Part shown: piece by piece, positions 5,395 to 11,788 of the stretch
Layout of the letters: each line of letters begins with the position of its first letter
Position numbering within the stretch: position 1 is the first letter of the stretch
NCBI GenBank assembly: GCA_937892695.1
Contig: CALBJK010000239.1
Coordinates: forward strand, 1 to 11,788
Origin: an uncultured Prevotella sp.
Lineage (GTDB): Bacteria; Bacteroidota; Bacteroidia; Bacteroidales; Bacteroidaceae
Direction: 5' to 3'
Length of the DNA stretch: 11,788 nt
The notes under the pieces: generated by a model
Database searches by the model: none
Told to the model about the DNA's origin: nothing
What the model saw: the letters and a program-made list of their open reading frames with translations, nothing else
Program-made: the position numbers and the translations under genes

Positions 5395-6168
5395 ATGAAA
5401 CATTTACTACTTGCACTGCTGTTGCTACTTGGCACAGCCGCCACAGAGGCTACAGCACGTTCATCCCACAGTAACCATCCCAAGACAGAAGCAGCTATAA
5501 AGAAAGATACAGCTGCCTTGGAAGCATTCTCTGACACCACATCGGCTTCAGCCCAAACACCCGCTCAAACCGACGAGAGTATGAACCAACAAAGCCACGA
5601 TGTATTCAACCCCTCCAACTATGGCGACCCAATTTCTTTCTACGACGCTCTGTGGACAGCAGGAAGCATCGGCGGTGTACTCGTCGCTATCTTCATAACG
5701 CTCGTCATGCTCACGATATTCTTTCTGCCGCTCATTGTCGTCATAGTGCTGATACGCTATCTCATACGTCGCCACAACGACCGTGTACGCCTGGCCGAAA
5801 AAGCTATGGAAATGGGCAACGGACCACAAGAGGCCGAAGCAATACGATCCGAGCCACAACCAATGGAAGGCGACGAACAGATGTGGCGAAGCGGCATACG
5901 CAACGCCTTTATCGGACTGGGACTGATGGTGATGTTCGCCTTCTGGGATGCCTTATCCCTGTCGGGCGTGGGTGCACTGGTGCTGTTCTGCGGACTGGGA
6001 CAGATGGCCATTGGTTACTCGGCGAATGGCGGCAGGTTTTTCAGACGTAAGCGGCCCGTATATCGCGATTTCTACTCGGGAACGACATACAGTACCCAAG
6101 ACGGAAAAGGCCAGACCGACAGCGACTCCAACTCACAGACAAACCAAGATACTCAAACCGGCCGTTGA
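5395..6168 (+). CDS. DUF6249-like membrane protein upstream of a sigma factor
   Basis: The function is unknown. The 257-aa product begins with a Sec-type signal (MKHLLLALLLLLGTAATEATA, about 1-21). A polar, Thr/Ser/Gln-rich stretch (about 22-85) follows that would be outside the inner membrane. A long hydrophobic segment (about 92-124) ends in RYLIRRHNDR. A charged cytoplasmic-looking section comes next (125-168), then a helical hairpin (about 170-208) with FWDALSLSGVGALVLFCGLG, and a basic then polar tail. I recall this layout as DUF6249, often found beside ECF sigma genes in Bacteroidales. The last codons overlap the sigma gene's possible TTG start as TTGA. A role in sensing or in holding the sigma factor at the membrane is inference from gene order only. 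Confidence 0.85.
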   Translation: MKHLLLALLLLLGTAATEATARSSHSNHPKTEAAIKKDTAALEAFSDTTSASAQTPAQTDESMNQQSHDVFNPSNYGDPISFYDALWTAGSIGGVLVAIFITLVMLTIFFLPLIVVIVLIRYLIRRHNDRVRLAEKAMEMGNGPQEAEAIRSEPQPMEGDEQMWRSGIRNAFIGLGLMVMFAFWDALSLSGVGALVLFCGLGQMAIGYSANGGRFFRRKRPVYRDFYSGTTYSTQDGKGQTDSDSNSQTNQDTQTGR

Positions 6169-6749
6169 CCGCTAACAGACAGACACGAGACATTGTAACA
6201 AGAGTGAAAGACCTCAACGACATATTACTCGTCACACGGACGACTGTGTTCGGCGACAAGCATGCTTTCGGACTGCTTGTCGGCAAATACCAGTCGTCCG
6301 TGAGGAGGTTCTTCCTCAACCAGACTATAGGCGACAGACAGCTGAGCGACGACCTGGCCCAGGACACCTTCATTAAAGCCTACACCCATATAGGCCAGTT
6401 CCGAATCTCGTCGTCTTTCTCCACATGGCTGTACCGCATCGCCTACAACGTGTTCTTAGACTACGTGAGGCGCAACCGACCGTCCGACGACATCAACACC
6501 GTCAGTGTCGCGTACCACAACGCGGAAAAGACCGACACCTCACTGCGGCTTGACATCTACGATGCCCTCGCCCTACTCGGCGAGAAAGAGCGCGTGAGTG
6601 TGACGCTCCAGCTCATCGACGGCTACTCCATCAAGGAGATTGCCCACATAACAGGTATGACAGAGGGAACGGTCAAGTCACACCTATTCAGAGGGAAGAA
6701 GCGACTCGCCAAATATTTGAAACAGAACGGATATGCAAGAAAACAATAA
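6165..6749 (+). CDS. RNA polymerase sigma factor, ECF type
   Basis: This protein directs RNA polymerase to a particular promoter set. Of 194 aa, region 2 includes FGLLVGKYQSSVRRFFL, DDLAQDTFIKAYTHIGQFR and SFSTWLYRIAYNVFLDYVRR (core binding and -10 recognition). Region 4 includes LLGEKERVSVTLQLIDGYSIKEIAHITGMTEGTVKSHLFRGKKRLAKYLK in two adjoining stretches, with the helix-turn-helix around IKEIAHITGMTEGTVKSHL. There is no ATG near the 5' end. TTG at 6165 overlaps the upstream TGA as TTGA, while GTG at 6204 would give the N-terminus MKDLNDILLVTR, which resembles what I recall of homologues. I keep 6165 because of the overlap, with low confidence in the start only. The next gene begins inside its last 17 nt. 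Confidence 0.92.
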   Translation: MTANRQTRDIVTRVKDLNDILLVTRTTVFGDKHAFGLLVGKYQSSVRRFFLNQTIGDRQLSDDLAQDTFIKAYTHIGQFRISSSFSTWLYRIAYNVFLDYVRRNRPSDDINTVSVAYHNAEKTDTSLRLDIYDALALLGEKERVSVTLQLIDGYSIKEIAHITGMTEGTVKSHLFRGKKRLAKYLKQNGYARKQ

Positions 6750-7170
6750 CAAACATAAACCGGCTCGGCCAATCCGTATAAACGGCCAAAAAGCTTTCAC
6801 ATCTTTGGGAGATGACGATGCACGGCTTGTGGCGCAATTCTTCGACGAATGCCACCAGCCACCGGTGCCCGACGAAGGTTTCTCCGACAGGGTGATGCAG
6901 AGTATGCCCATAACCGGGGCTGCAGTCAAAGCAGGGCGCGTATGGACCACTGTATGCGCATCTGCGGGCGTAGGGCTTACCGCCTATTACATTTTCCATG
7001 ATACCTTCCGCCGCTGTCTGACAAATACCGTAGCTTCGACTGCCGCCTCACTCTCCTCAATCGACCTCGGCAACGTGTCTGTGCAGATAATTGCCGTCTC
7101 CGCTCTAACTCTCGTCTATGTAGCAGTGTTCGACCTCGTGCAGCGCATCACGTCGGATAATATGTCGTAA
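6733..7170 (+). CDS. DUF5056-like two-helix membrane protein, possible anti-sigma
   Basis: The function is not established. The 145-aa product has a polar N-terminus with an acidic helical segment DDDARLVAQFFDECHQPPVPDEGFSDRVMQSMP in two runs (about 27-59), which I recall as typical of DUF5056. Membrane helices follow at about 71-89 and 114-135, with a short tail. The helices predict a cytoplasmic N-terminus that could contact the sigma factor encoded immediately upstream, with which the gene overlaps by 17 nt. There is no HxxxCxxC zinc anti-sigma motif, no FecR domain and no large periplasmic domain, so an anti-sigma role rests on gene order and topology. Confidence 0.82.
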   Translation: MQENNNKHKPARPIRINGQKAFTSLGDDDARLVAQFFDECHQPPVPDEGFSDRVMQSMPITGAAVKAGRVWTTVCASAGVGLTAYYIFHDTFRRCLTNTVASTAASLSSIDLGNVSVQIIAVSALTLVYVAVFDLVQRITSDNMS

Positions 7171-7438
7171 CAATGGTACATTCCAACCTTTGTAAAAGGT
7201 TTGCTTTCCGCTTCATACCACATCCTCACATTCGGAGCGGAGAGATGTTTTCTTAATGTTATGGCAACATAAATACTTTCTAATGTAATCTACATCTTGA
7301 ATAGGAAGATTTGGTGTAAGACATAAATCCCCAGCCAACAATTAAATTGGCTGGGGATTTTTTATGTATTCCTTTTAACCGCAATTATGCAAATAAAGAA
7401 TTTGCTAATTTGAAATCTTTATTCGTATGTGCGGTGCA
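7171..7438. other. Convergent 3' UTRs, no protein gene seen
   Basis: This gap separates two operons that face each other. After the DUF5056 stop come a 7-bp hairpin (AACCTTT/AAAGGTT, 7185-7201) and a 9-bp stem (CTTTCCGCT 7204-7212 with AGCGGAGAG 7236-7244). A strong terminator follows at 7325-7363 and an AT-rich hairpin (AATAAAG/CTTTATT, 7392-7423) just beyond the lipoprotein stop. I see no convincing open reading frame or promoter on either strand. Confidence 0.7.
7325..7363. terminator. Strong terminator shared by convergent operons
   Basis: A perfect 14-bp stem (7325-7338 AAATCCCCAGCCAA with 7347-7360) has an 8-nt loop and a run of six Ts (7358-7363) on the plus strand. In the minus direction the stem is followed only by TTTATG, so it is best for the sigma operon and probably also helps end the SusCD operon. 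Confidence 0.93.
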
Positions 7439-8455
7439 TTACCAAAGTATGGCCTGGTCTTCGTCAGGTATGCGGGTGTCGTACTGGCGTTCCATTGTCA
7501 TTGTACCCTGTACGTGATAGCGCATCGGGGCTTTTGGGTCTGACGTGATGTCAGTGTAATAGTAATCGAGATACAGTGTCGTAAGTCTGCGTTCGATATA
7601 AGGCTGTGTGGTGTGAGGTTTCACCTCATACACGTAGTAGCAGTTTTCGGGCACCGACTCGATAGATGTCGGGTCATCAGGATTGCCGGCATAAAGGGTG
7701 ACATTGCCTTTAATCGCACCTCGTTCATTCTTTTCTCCTTTATCAAACCTTACATTCACTTTATATTTTGCGCGACTCTCATCCTCTTCCCATACCGATC
7801 CGGCATAGAAGAAGATAGTATTAGCATCGACAACTTTGGCCACACGAGTATCTACGACAGCCGGGTCGGTGTTGGTTCCGTCAATGTAAATGTTCATTCC
7901 GGTAGCAGAGTATGTTCCCGAATAGTCGTTGAAAAGGTTGATGTTAAGCAAAGCACGGCAGCGGCCTTTACGATAGTTCAGTCTGTATGAAGGGTCTTCG
8001 AGTACAGTCATGGGCAGAAGCCACTTCTCGCTCAGGTCGAGTCCTTTCAGGTTAAAGTCAATCTGGAAGTTTTCGGTGTTCTTCCCGGCCGGTATGTGGC
8101 ACACGGTCGTGGGGAACGAGTAATACTGTTCGGGCAGCTGTTTGAACCACAGGTCAGGACGCGTGGTGGGGAATTTCTCTTGGTTGAGAAATTTCACTGT
8201 GTCGGGAGACACACCGATTTTAATGTCTCGGTCTGCCGCGTTGTCGGTAGTTCCGCTGATGATTACCGGTAGCTGGTACACACCCGACCCATCCTCTTGG
8301 TATCTTATGTGAATGTCGTAGACATCGTTGCCGCCGTTCGGAGCCTTGAACGACACCATCTGGGTGTATAGCTCGTCTTCCCATTCGTCGTTACACGATG
8401 ACAGTCCGAAGCATACGGCAGCCAGTGTGGCAAATAATATAGCTTTATTTTTCAT
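7439..8455 (-). CDS. DUF1735/DUF4973-type surface lipoprotein of the SusCD locus
   Basis: This is probably a surface glycan-binding lipoprotein working with the SusC/SusD pair, though no binding data can be read here. The signal peptide ends with lipobox LSSC (Cys21). The NDEWEDE that follows resembles the acidic export signal that sends Bacteroidetes lipoproteins to the cell surface. Residues about 45-160 (QLPVIISGTT, KIGVSPDTVKFLNQ, IPAGKNTENFQIDFNLKGLD) look like DUF1735, a Greek-key domain found near SusD genes. From NDYSGTYSATG (about 176) to the end it looks like DUF4973. At 338 aa it occupies the SusE/F position but is not one. No catalytic motif is visible. Confidence 0.85.
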   Translation of the reverse strand: MKNKAILFATLAAVCFGLSSCNDEWEDELYTQMVSFKAPNGGNDVYDIHIRYQEDGSGVYQLPVIISGTTDNAADRDIKIGVSPDTVKFLNQEKFPTTRPDLWFKQLPEQYYSFPTTVCHIPAGKNTENFQIDFNLKGLDLSEKWLLPMTVLEDPSYRLNYRKGRCRALLNINLFNDYSGTYSATGMNIYIDGTNTDPAVVDTRVAKVVDANTIFFYAGSVWEEDESRAKYKVNVRFDKGEKNERGAIKGNVTLYAGNPDDPTSIESVPENCYYVYEVKPHTTQPYIERRLTTLYLDYYYTDITSDPKAPMRYHVQGTMTMERQYDTRIPDEDQAILW

Positions 8456-8472
8456 CTTTATATTCTTTTGTT

Positions 8473-8523
8473 AAGTAAGCAGGTTCTCTATCATAATTAG
8501 CGGATAGAGTCCTTTGCTTACTT
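8473..8523 (-). other. Long stem-loop between susD and lipoprotein genes
   Basis: AAGTAAGC (8473-8480) pairs with GCTTACTT (8516-8523). AGG (8481-8483) can pair with CCT (8511-8513), and CTCTATC (8486-8492) pairs with GATAGAG (8503-8509), leaving a 10-nt loop. No long U run follows on the minus strand, so it looks like a processing or stability element, or a partial terminator that sets the level of the downstream lipoprotein. Confidence 0.6.
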
Positions 8524-8551
8524 TATTATTTTCATTATTAACGATTACATA

Positions 8552-10618
8552 TCAATCATAATCCTGCCATCCGGGAGCCTGGGTCATGTTCTTGTTGCGC
8601 TTCAGCTCGTCATAGGTGATAGGCCAGAAATACTGCTTGCGCGAGAACGAAGTCTGCAGGTTAGGAACGCGCACCTTCTGGTAGAACTCATGGGCGTGTT
8701 CTTTGTTCATCAGCGTGTTGCAGCCGTATATCTGTTCGCTCTCATTCTCTGGGGCAATCTTCCAACGGCGTATGTCAAAGTAGCGTTGGTTCTCGCCGAA
8801 GAACTCTATCTGGCGTTCGTGAACGATGGCCTCGAAGAACTTTTTCTGATTGGCGTAGACATCGTCAGAATAGTCGGGCACACCGGCACGCATCCTTATC
8901 GGCATCACTACACGGTGCATTTCTTTTACGTCACGACTTATAGAATAGGTCTTGCTGCCGTCCCATGAAGGAATTTCGTAGGTGGCGGTCAGATTGTTGA
9001 GCGCTTCGGCATAGAGAAGCAGGATGTCGGCGTAGCGCAGAGTCGGTTCCAGCTTCATACGGATGGTCGCATCTGTACCTCTCCACGAATCGTCGGGATG
9101 AACATATTTCATCACTCCTATGCCGGTATTACACCAACGCTCGTTGGCGTTGACACGTCCGTCAGCCTCACCGCGATAGTAGAAGATCTGCAGGTTGCGG
9201 TAGATGAGGTCTTTCGAGCTGAGTCCGTTCCATACAGAGCCGCTGTAAGCCACCGAAGCGTAGAAACGAGGTTCACGGTTGGCATAGCCGAGCCACACGC
9301 CGTTGTTGCGCAGATGGTCGTAGGGATGGAGGTTGCCGTTGGTTGCGGTAGTAAACTCCTGCCCTTCGTACCACTCTTCGAGCTTGCTGCGGTCGTAGGG
9401 CGATCCGTCGGCCATAGCGTAGGCATCACACTGTTTCTGGGTGACACCGTGGATGTTGTATCCTCCAAGCGACGTAGGCAGCTGGTGGGCGACAAGGTCG
9501 CTTATACCGTAAGCAGTCTTGCTGTCGGTGTTGTCTGCGTTTTTGCCTCTAGTGAATATCACTTCGGGGTTTTCCGTAGCCAGCAGTTCGCCGTTGAACA
9601 CCGAACGGTACGATTCGAACGGGTCAATGTCTGCCCATCCGTCAGGGAAGTTGCGGCTCGAATAAGGCTCGCATGTAGGCGGCGTGATAGTCACGGGGCG
9701 GGCTTCGTCGTTGGCTGATGTTCTTCGCGATGCTGTATAAATACGGTACACCTTGTTAGCCTCAGAGTATTCTATGAGGTCGCGGCACGCAGCGGCAGCT
9801 TTCGCCCATTTGCTCTCATCGTAGGTTTGGGAAATGAGCTGGCGACCGTTCTTGTCTTTGAAATCAGCAAATTCCGTGTTTCCGTTGTACAGCGGACTGG
9901 CGGCGTAGGTCAAAACCTTGGCACGCACGGCCAGAGCCGCGCCTTTGGTAGGACGGGCTATCGACATGTTGTCACGGGTCATGGGCAGTTCTGTAGCCGC
10001 CTTTTTCATCTCCTTGTCGATGAACTCAACACACTCGTCGTATGTGTTACGAGGAAACGACAATTCGTCGTACGATTTGGTGTAGTCGGCACCGCTTTCC
10101 GGCATCAAGGGTACAGGACCGTATTTCTTTATAAGCAACCAGTAGAAGTAGGCGCGCAGGAAGCGTGCCTGACCGCGAAGGTCAGTAGCTTCGGCTTCTG
10201 GTATGTCTTCTGTAGGATGAATGTTGTCGATAAAGATTGAGGCCTGACGTATTGCCGCATACGACCACGGCCATGCCTGCTGGTACCAGGTGTTGTAAAG
10301 GTTGTAGCCCGGACCGTATTCGCCTAGTTTGAACTGGCGATAGCGTTGGCCGTTGTCGCCCTCGTTAAAGGTCTGGTCATCACAGAAGTTTGTAGGACAG
10401 ATGTCGCTGTGTCCTATCTCTACGTTGTCGCCCTGCAGACGGCTGTAGACGTAGGCCAGAAACTGGTTTGTATTGTCCTTGTTTTCAAAGACATGTTCTA
10501 TCGACTGCATATCCTTGAAGTATTTGTCGGTCTCAAGATAGTCGGTACACGACATTGTGGCCAGAGTCATTCCTGCCACTGCTGCCATTCCGAGTATTCT
10601 GTATATTCGTCTTTTCAT
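8552..10618 (-). CDS. SusD/RagB-family outer-membrane lipoprotein
   Basis: This protein is predicted to cap the SusC porin at the cell surface and bind an incoming oligosaccharide. The signal peptide carries lipobox MSC with Cys24. SusD hallmarks are LRGQARFLRAYFYWLLIKKYG (about 147-167, in the helical TPR-like half), RYADILLLYAEALN (528-541), IVHERQIEFFGENQRYFDIRRW (about 598-619), and a C-terminus with WPITYDELKRNKNMTQAPGW, the family's usual ending. At 688 aa it is clearly longer than SusD of the starch system (about 550 aa), with the extra length in the middle where ligand-binding loops lie. It starts 36 nt after the SusC stop, in one operon. The ligand is unknown. Confidence 0.97.
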   Translation of the reverse strand: MKRRIYRILGMAAVAGMTLATMSCTDYLETDKYFKDMQSIEHVFENKDNTNQFLAYVYSRLQGDNVEIGHSDICPTNFCDDQTFNEGDNGQRYRQFKLGEYGPGYNLYNTWYQQAWPWSYAAIRQASIFIDNIHPTEDIPEAEATDLRGQARFLRAYFYWLLIKKYGPVPLMPESGADYTKSYDELSFPRNTYDECVEFIDKEMKKAATELPMTRDNMSIARPTKGAALAVRAKVLTYAASPLYNGNTEFADFKDKNGRQLISQTYDESKWAKAAAACRDLIEYSEANKVYRIYTASRRTSANDEARPVTITPPTCEPYSSRNFPDGWADIDPFESYRSVFNGELLATENPEVIFTRGKNADNTDSKTAYGISDLVAHQLPTSLGGYNIHGVTQKQCDAYAMADGSPYDRSKLEEWYEGQEFTTATNGNLHPYDHLRNNGVWLGYANREPRFYASVAYSGSVWNGLSSKDLIYRNLQIFYYRGEADGRVNANERWCNTGIGVMKYVHPDDSWRGTDATIRMKLEPTLRYADILLLYAEALNNLTATYEIPSWDGSKTYSISRDVKEMHRVVMPIRMRAGVPDYSDDVYANQKKFFEAIVHERQIEFFGENQRYFDIRRWKIAPENESEQIYGCNTLMNKEHAHEFYQKVRVPNLQTSFSRKQYFWPITYDELKRNKNMTQAPGWQDYD

Positions 10619-10654
10619 TGTTTTCTTTTGTTTAAAGGTAATAATGGTTACGTT

Positions 10655-11788
10655 TTACAGGCTCACGGTCAGACCGAGAGTGAACGTGCGCGACAGCGGA
10701 TACTGCTGTCCGTTAGAGCTTCCGAGTTCGGGATCCCATAGCTTGAAGTCAGAGAAGGTAAAGAGGTTTGTACCCATGAAGTATACTCTTATCTTCTCAA
10801 TCATGAGGGAGCTTACGAGCTTGGTAGGCAGAGTATAACCTACTTCGAGGTTCTTTAGTCTCATGTAAGAACCGTCACGCAGCCAGTAGGTAGAAGCTCG
10901 GTTGTTGTTCGAATTGTTGCCGTAGGTCAGACGCGGATACTTGGCGTGGGGATCTTCGTTTACGCCCTCTGACCAGTAGTTGCCTTTCACGTCGGTGAGG
11001 ATATTGCCCCATGCCTCGTGGCTGAATGGATAGACCGTGAAGCCGTCGATGAAGAACGAGCTTTTTCCTACGCCTTGGAACAGGACGTTGAAGTCGAAAC
11101 CTTTCCACACAGCTGACAGACCGAAACCGTAGATGAAGTTAGGCTTTGTTGTCGAACCGATAGGCACGATGTCGTCGTTGGTTATCTTTCCGTCACCGTT
11201 CACGTCCTTATATTTGATGTCGCCCGGAGCAATCTGGATGTTGCTCAGTGACGACTGGTCGGCGTGATGGCGTATGTCGTCATAGTCGGTGAAGAGTCCT
11301 TCGGCGATGAGTCCGCGTGCCTGGTCGACACGGAATCCGGCCTGTTTCGTATAGCCGTAATGGCTGTAGGCCTCGTCATATTCGAGAATCGTGTTCTTAC
11401 TGTAGGTGAAGTTGCCACGCAGTGTGAAGTTGACCTGTCCTATCTTCTGGTTGAAAGCTACATTACCGTCCACACCTTCCGACTTAACCGAACCGACATT
11501 GGACGCTGGCGCAGAAGAGTTGGTCAGACCGATGCTCTGCGGCAGATAGTTGCGCTGCATGTAGATGCCGTCACGCTGTTCGTGGAAGTAGTCGATAGTA
11601 CCGCTAAGCTTGTTGCCGAAAAGATAGAAGTCGATACCGACATCGTGTTTCTTCGCCACTTCCCATGTGATGCCCGGCGAACCGACACTGGTCATAACAA
11701 GGCCGTTGTATATGTACTGGTCTGTTCCGATATCGCCGAACTGATAGTCGTACAAAGCTCCGGTTGCATCGTTGGGGTCGTTGAAGCG
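10655..11788 (-). CDS. SusC/RagA-family TonB-linked receptor, C-terminal part
   Basis: The gene runs off the right edge, so only the last 377 residues are visible. The frame is open to base 11788, and there is no true start inside the window. The sequence is outer-membrane beta-barrel: alternating aromatic strands such as KLSGTIDYFHEQRDGIY, VNFTLRGNFTYSKNTILEY and FNVLFQGVGKSSFFIDGF. It also shows the SusC-typical segments GDIKYKDVNGDGKITNDD and STYWLRDGSYMRLKNLEVGYTL, and a terminal strand TFTLGLTVSL. DVNGDGKITNDD has the spacing of a calcium-binding loop. With the SusD partner it should import a glycan using TonB energy. The plug domain and signal peptide lie outside. Confidence 0.97.
   Translation of the reverse strand, partial: RFNDPNDATGALYDYQFGDIGTDQYIYNGLVMTSVGSPGITWEVAKKHDVGIDFYLFGNKLSGTIDYFHEQRDGIYMQRNYLPQSIGLTNSSAPASNVGSVKSEGVDGNVAFNQKIGQVNFTLRGNFTYSKNTILEYDEAYSHYGYTKQAGFRVDQARGLIAEGLFTDYDDIRHHADQSSLSNIQIAPGDIKYKDVNGDGKITNDDIVPIGSTTKPNFIYGFGLSAVWKGFDFNVLFQGVGKSSFFIDGFTVYPFSHEAWGNILTDVKGNYWSEGVNEDPHAKYPRLTYGNNSNNNRASTYWLRDGSYMRLKNLEVGYTLPTKLVSSLMIEKIRVYFMGTNLFTFSDFKLWDPELGSSNGQQYPLSRTFTLGLTVSL

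Noticed and set aside
5261..5416. N-terminal extension of the methyltransferase to 5416
   Set aside because: It would cover both promoters and the start of the opposing gene; ATG 5260 fits the family start and the promoter spacing.
9098..9718. A 206-codon plus-strand frame opposite susD
   Set aside because: It is antisense to conserved SusD sequence, with no promoter or domain.

Overview
The window reads as chromosome of a Bacteroidales bacterium, most likely Prevotellaceae or a close relative. The evidence is a SusC/SusD outer-membrane pair with lipoproteins carrying acidic residues after the lipid-bearing cysteine, promoter-like TTTG-N20-TAnnTTTG sequences (the Bacteroidetes -33/-7 type) in the gaps, no Shine-Dalgarno pattern before starts, and DUF families (DUF6249, DUF5056, DUF1735/DUF4973) that I recognise from Bacteroides and Prevotella. 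Family names are from memory and were not searched.

Layout, left to right. (1) 1-100: the 3' part of a tRNA-Arg(CCT) with its terminator, on the plus strand. (2) 101-447: no protein gene. The minus strand carries a well-formed promoter, about 130 nt of AGGTT-repeat sequence, a hairpin with an 11-U tract and a second terminator. This is a candidate small RNA directly downstream of a two-component system. (3) 448-2405, minus: an OmpR-type response regulator and its sensor kinase, overlapping by 4 nt. (4) 2406-2509: a gap with a striking 45-bp dyad. (5) 2510-5260, minus: rsmF-like rRNA m5C methyltransferase, thyA and folA. The first two are coupled by an ATGA overlap; thyA and folA complete the dTMP/folate cycle. 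(6) 5261-5394: overlapping back-to-back promoter candidates. (7) 5395-7170, plus: DUF6249 membrane protein, ECF-type sigma factor and DUF5056 two-helix membrane protein, overlapping one another and probably a membrane-linked sigma-factor unit. (8) 7171-7438: 3' UTRs and a strong shared terminator between convergent operons. (9) 7439-11788, minus: the tail of a polysaccharide utilisation locus, with SusC (cut by the window edge), SusD and a DUF1735/DUF4973 lipoprotein.

The protein-coding content is mostly familiar. The less explained parts are the candidate small RNA at about 229-360, the dyad at 2436-2480, the sigma/DUF operon with no classical anti-sigma domain, and the stem-loop between susD and the lipoprotein gene. 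I found no CRISPR array, insertion sequence, integrase or toxin-antitoxin pair.
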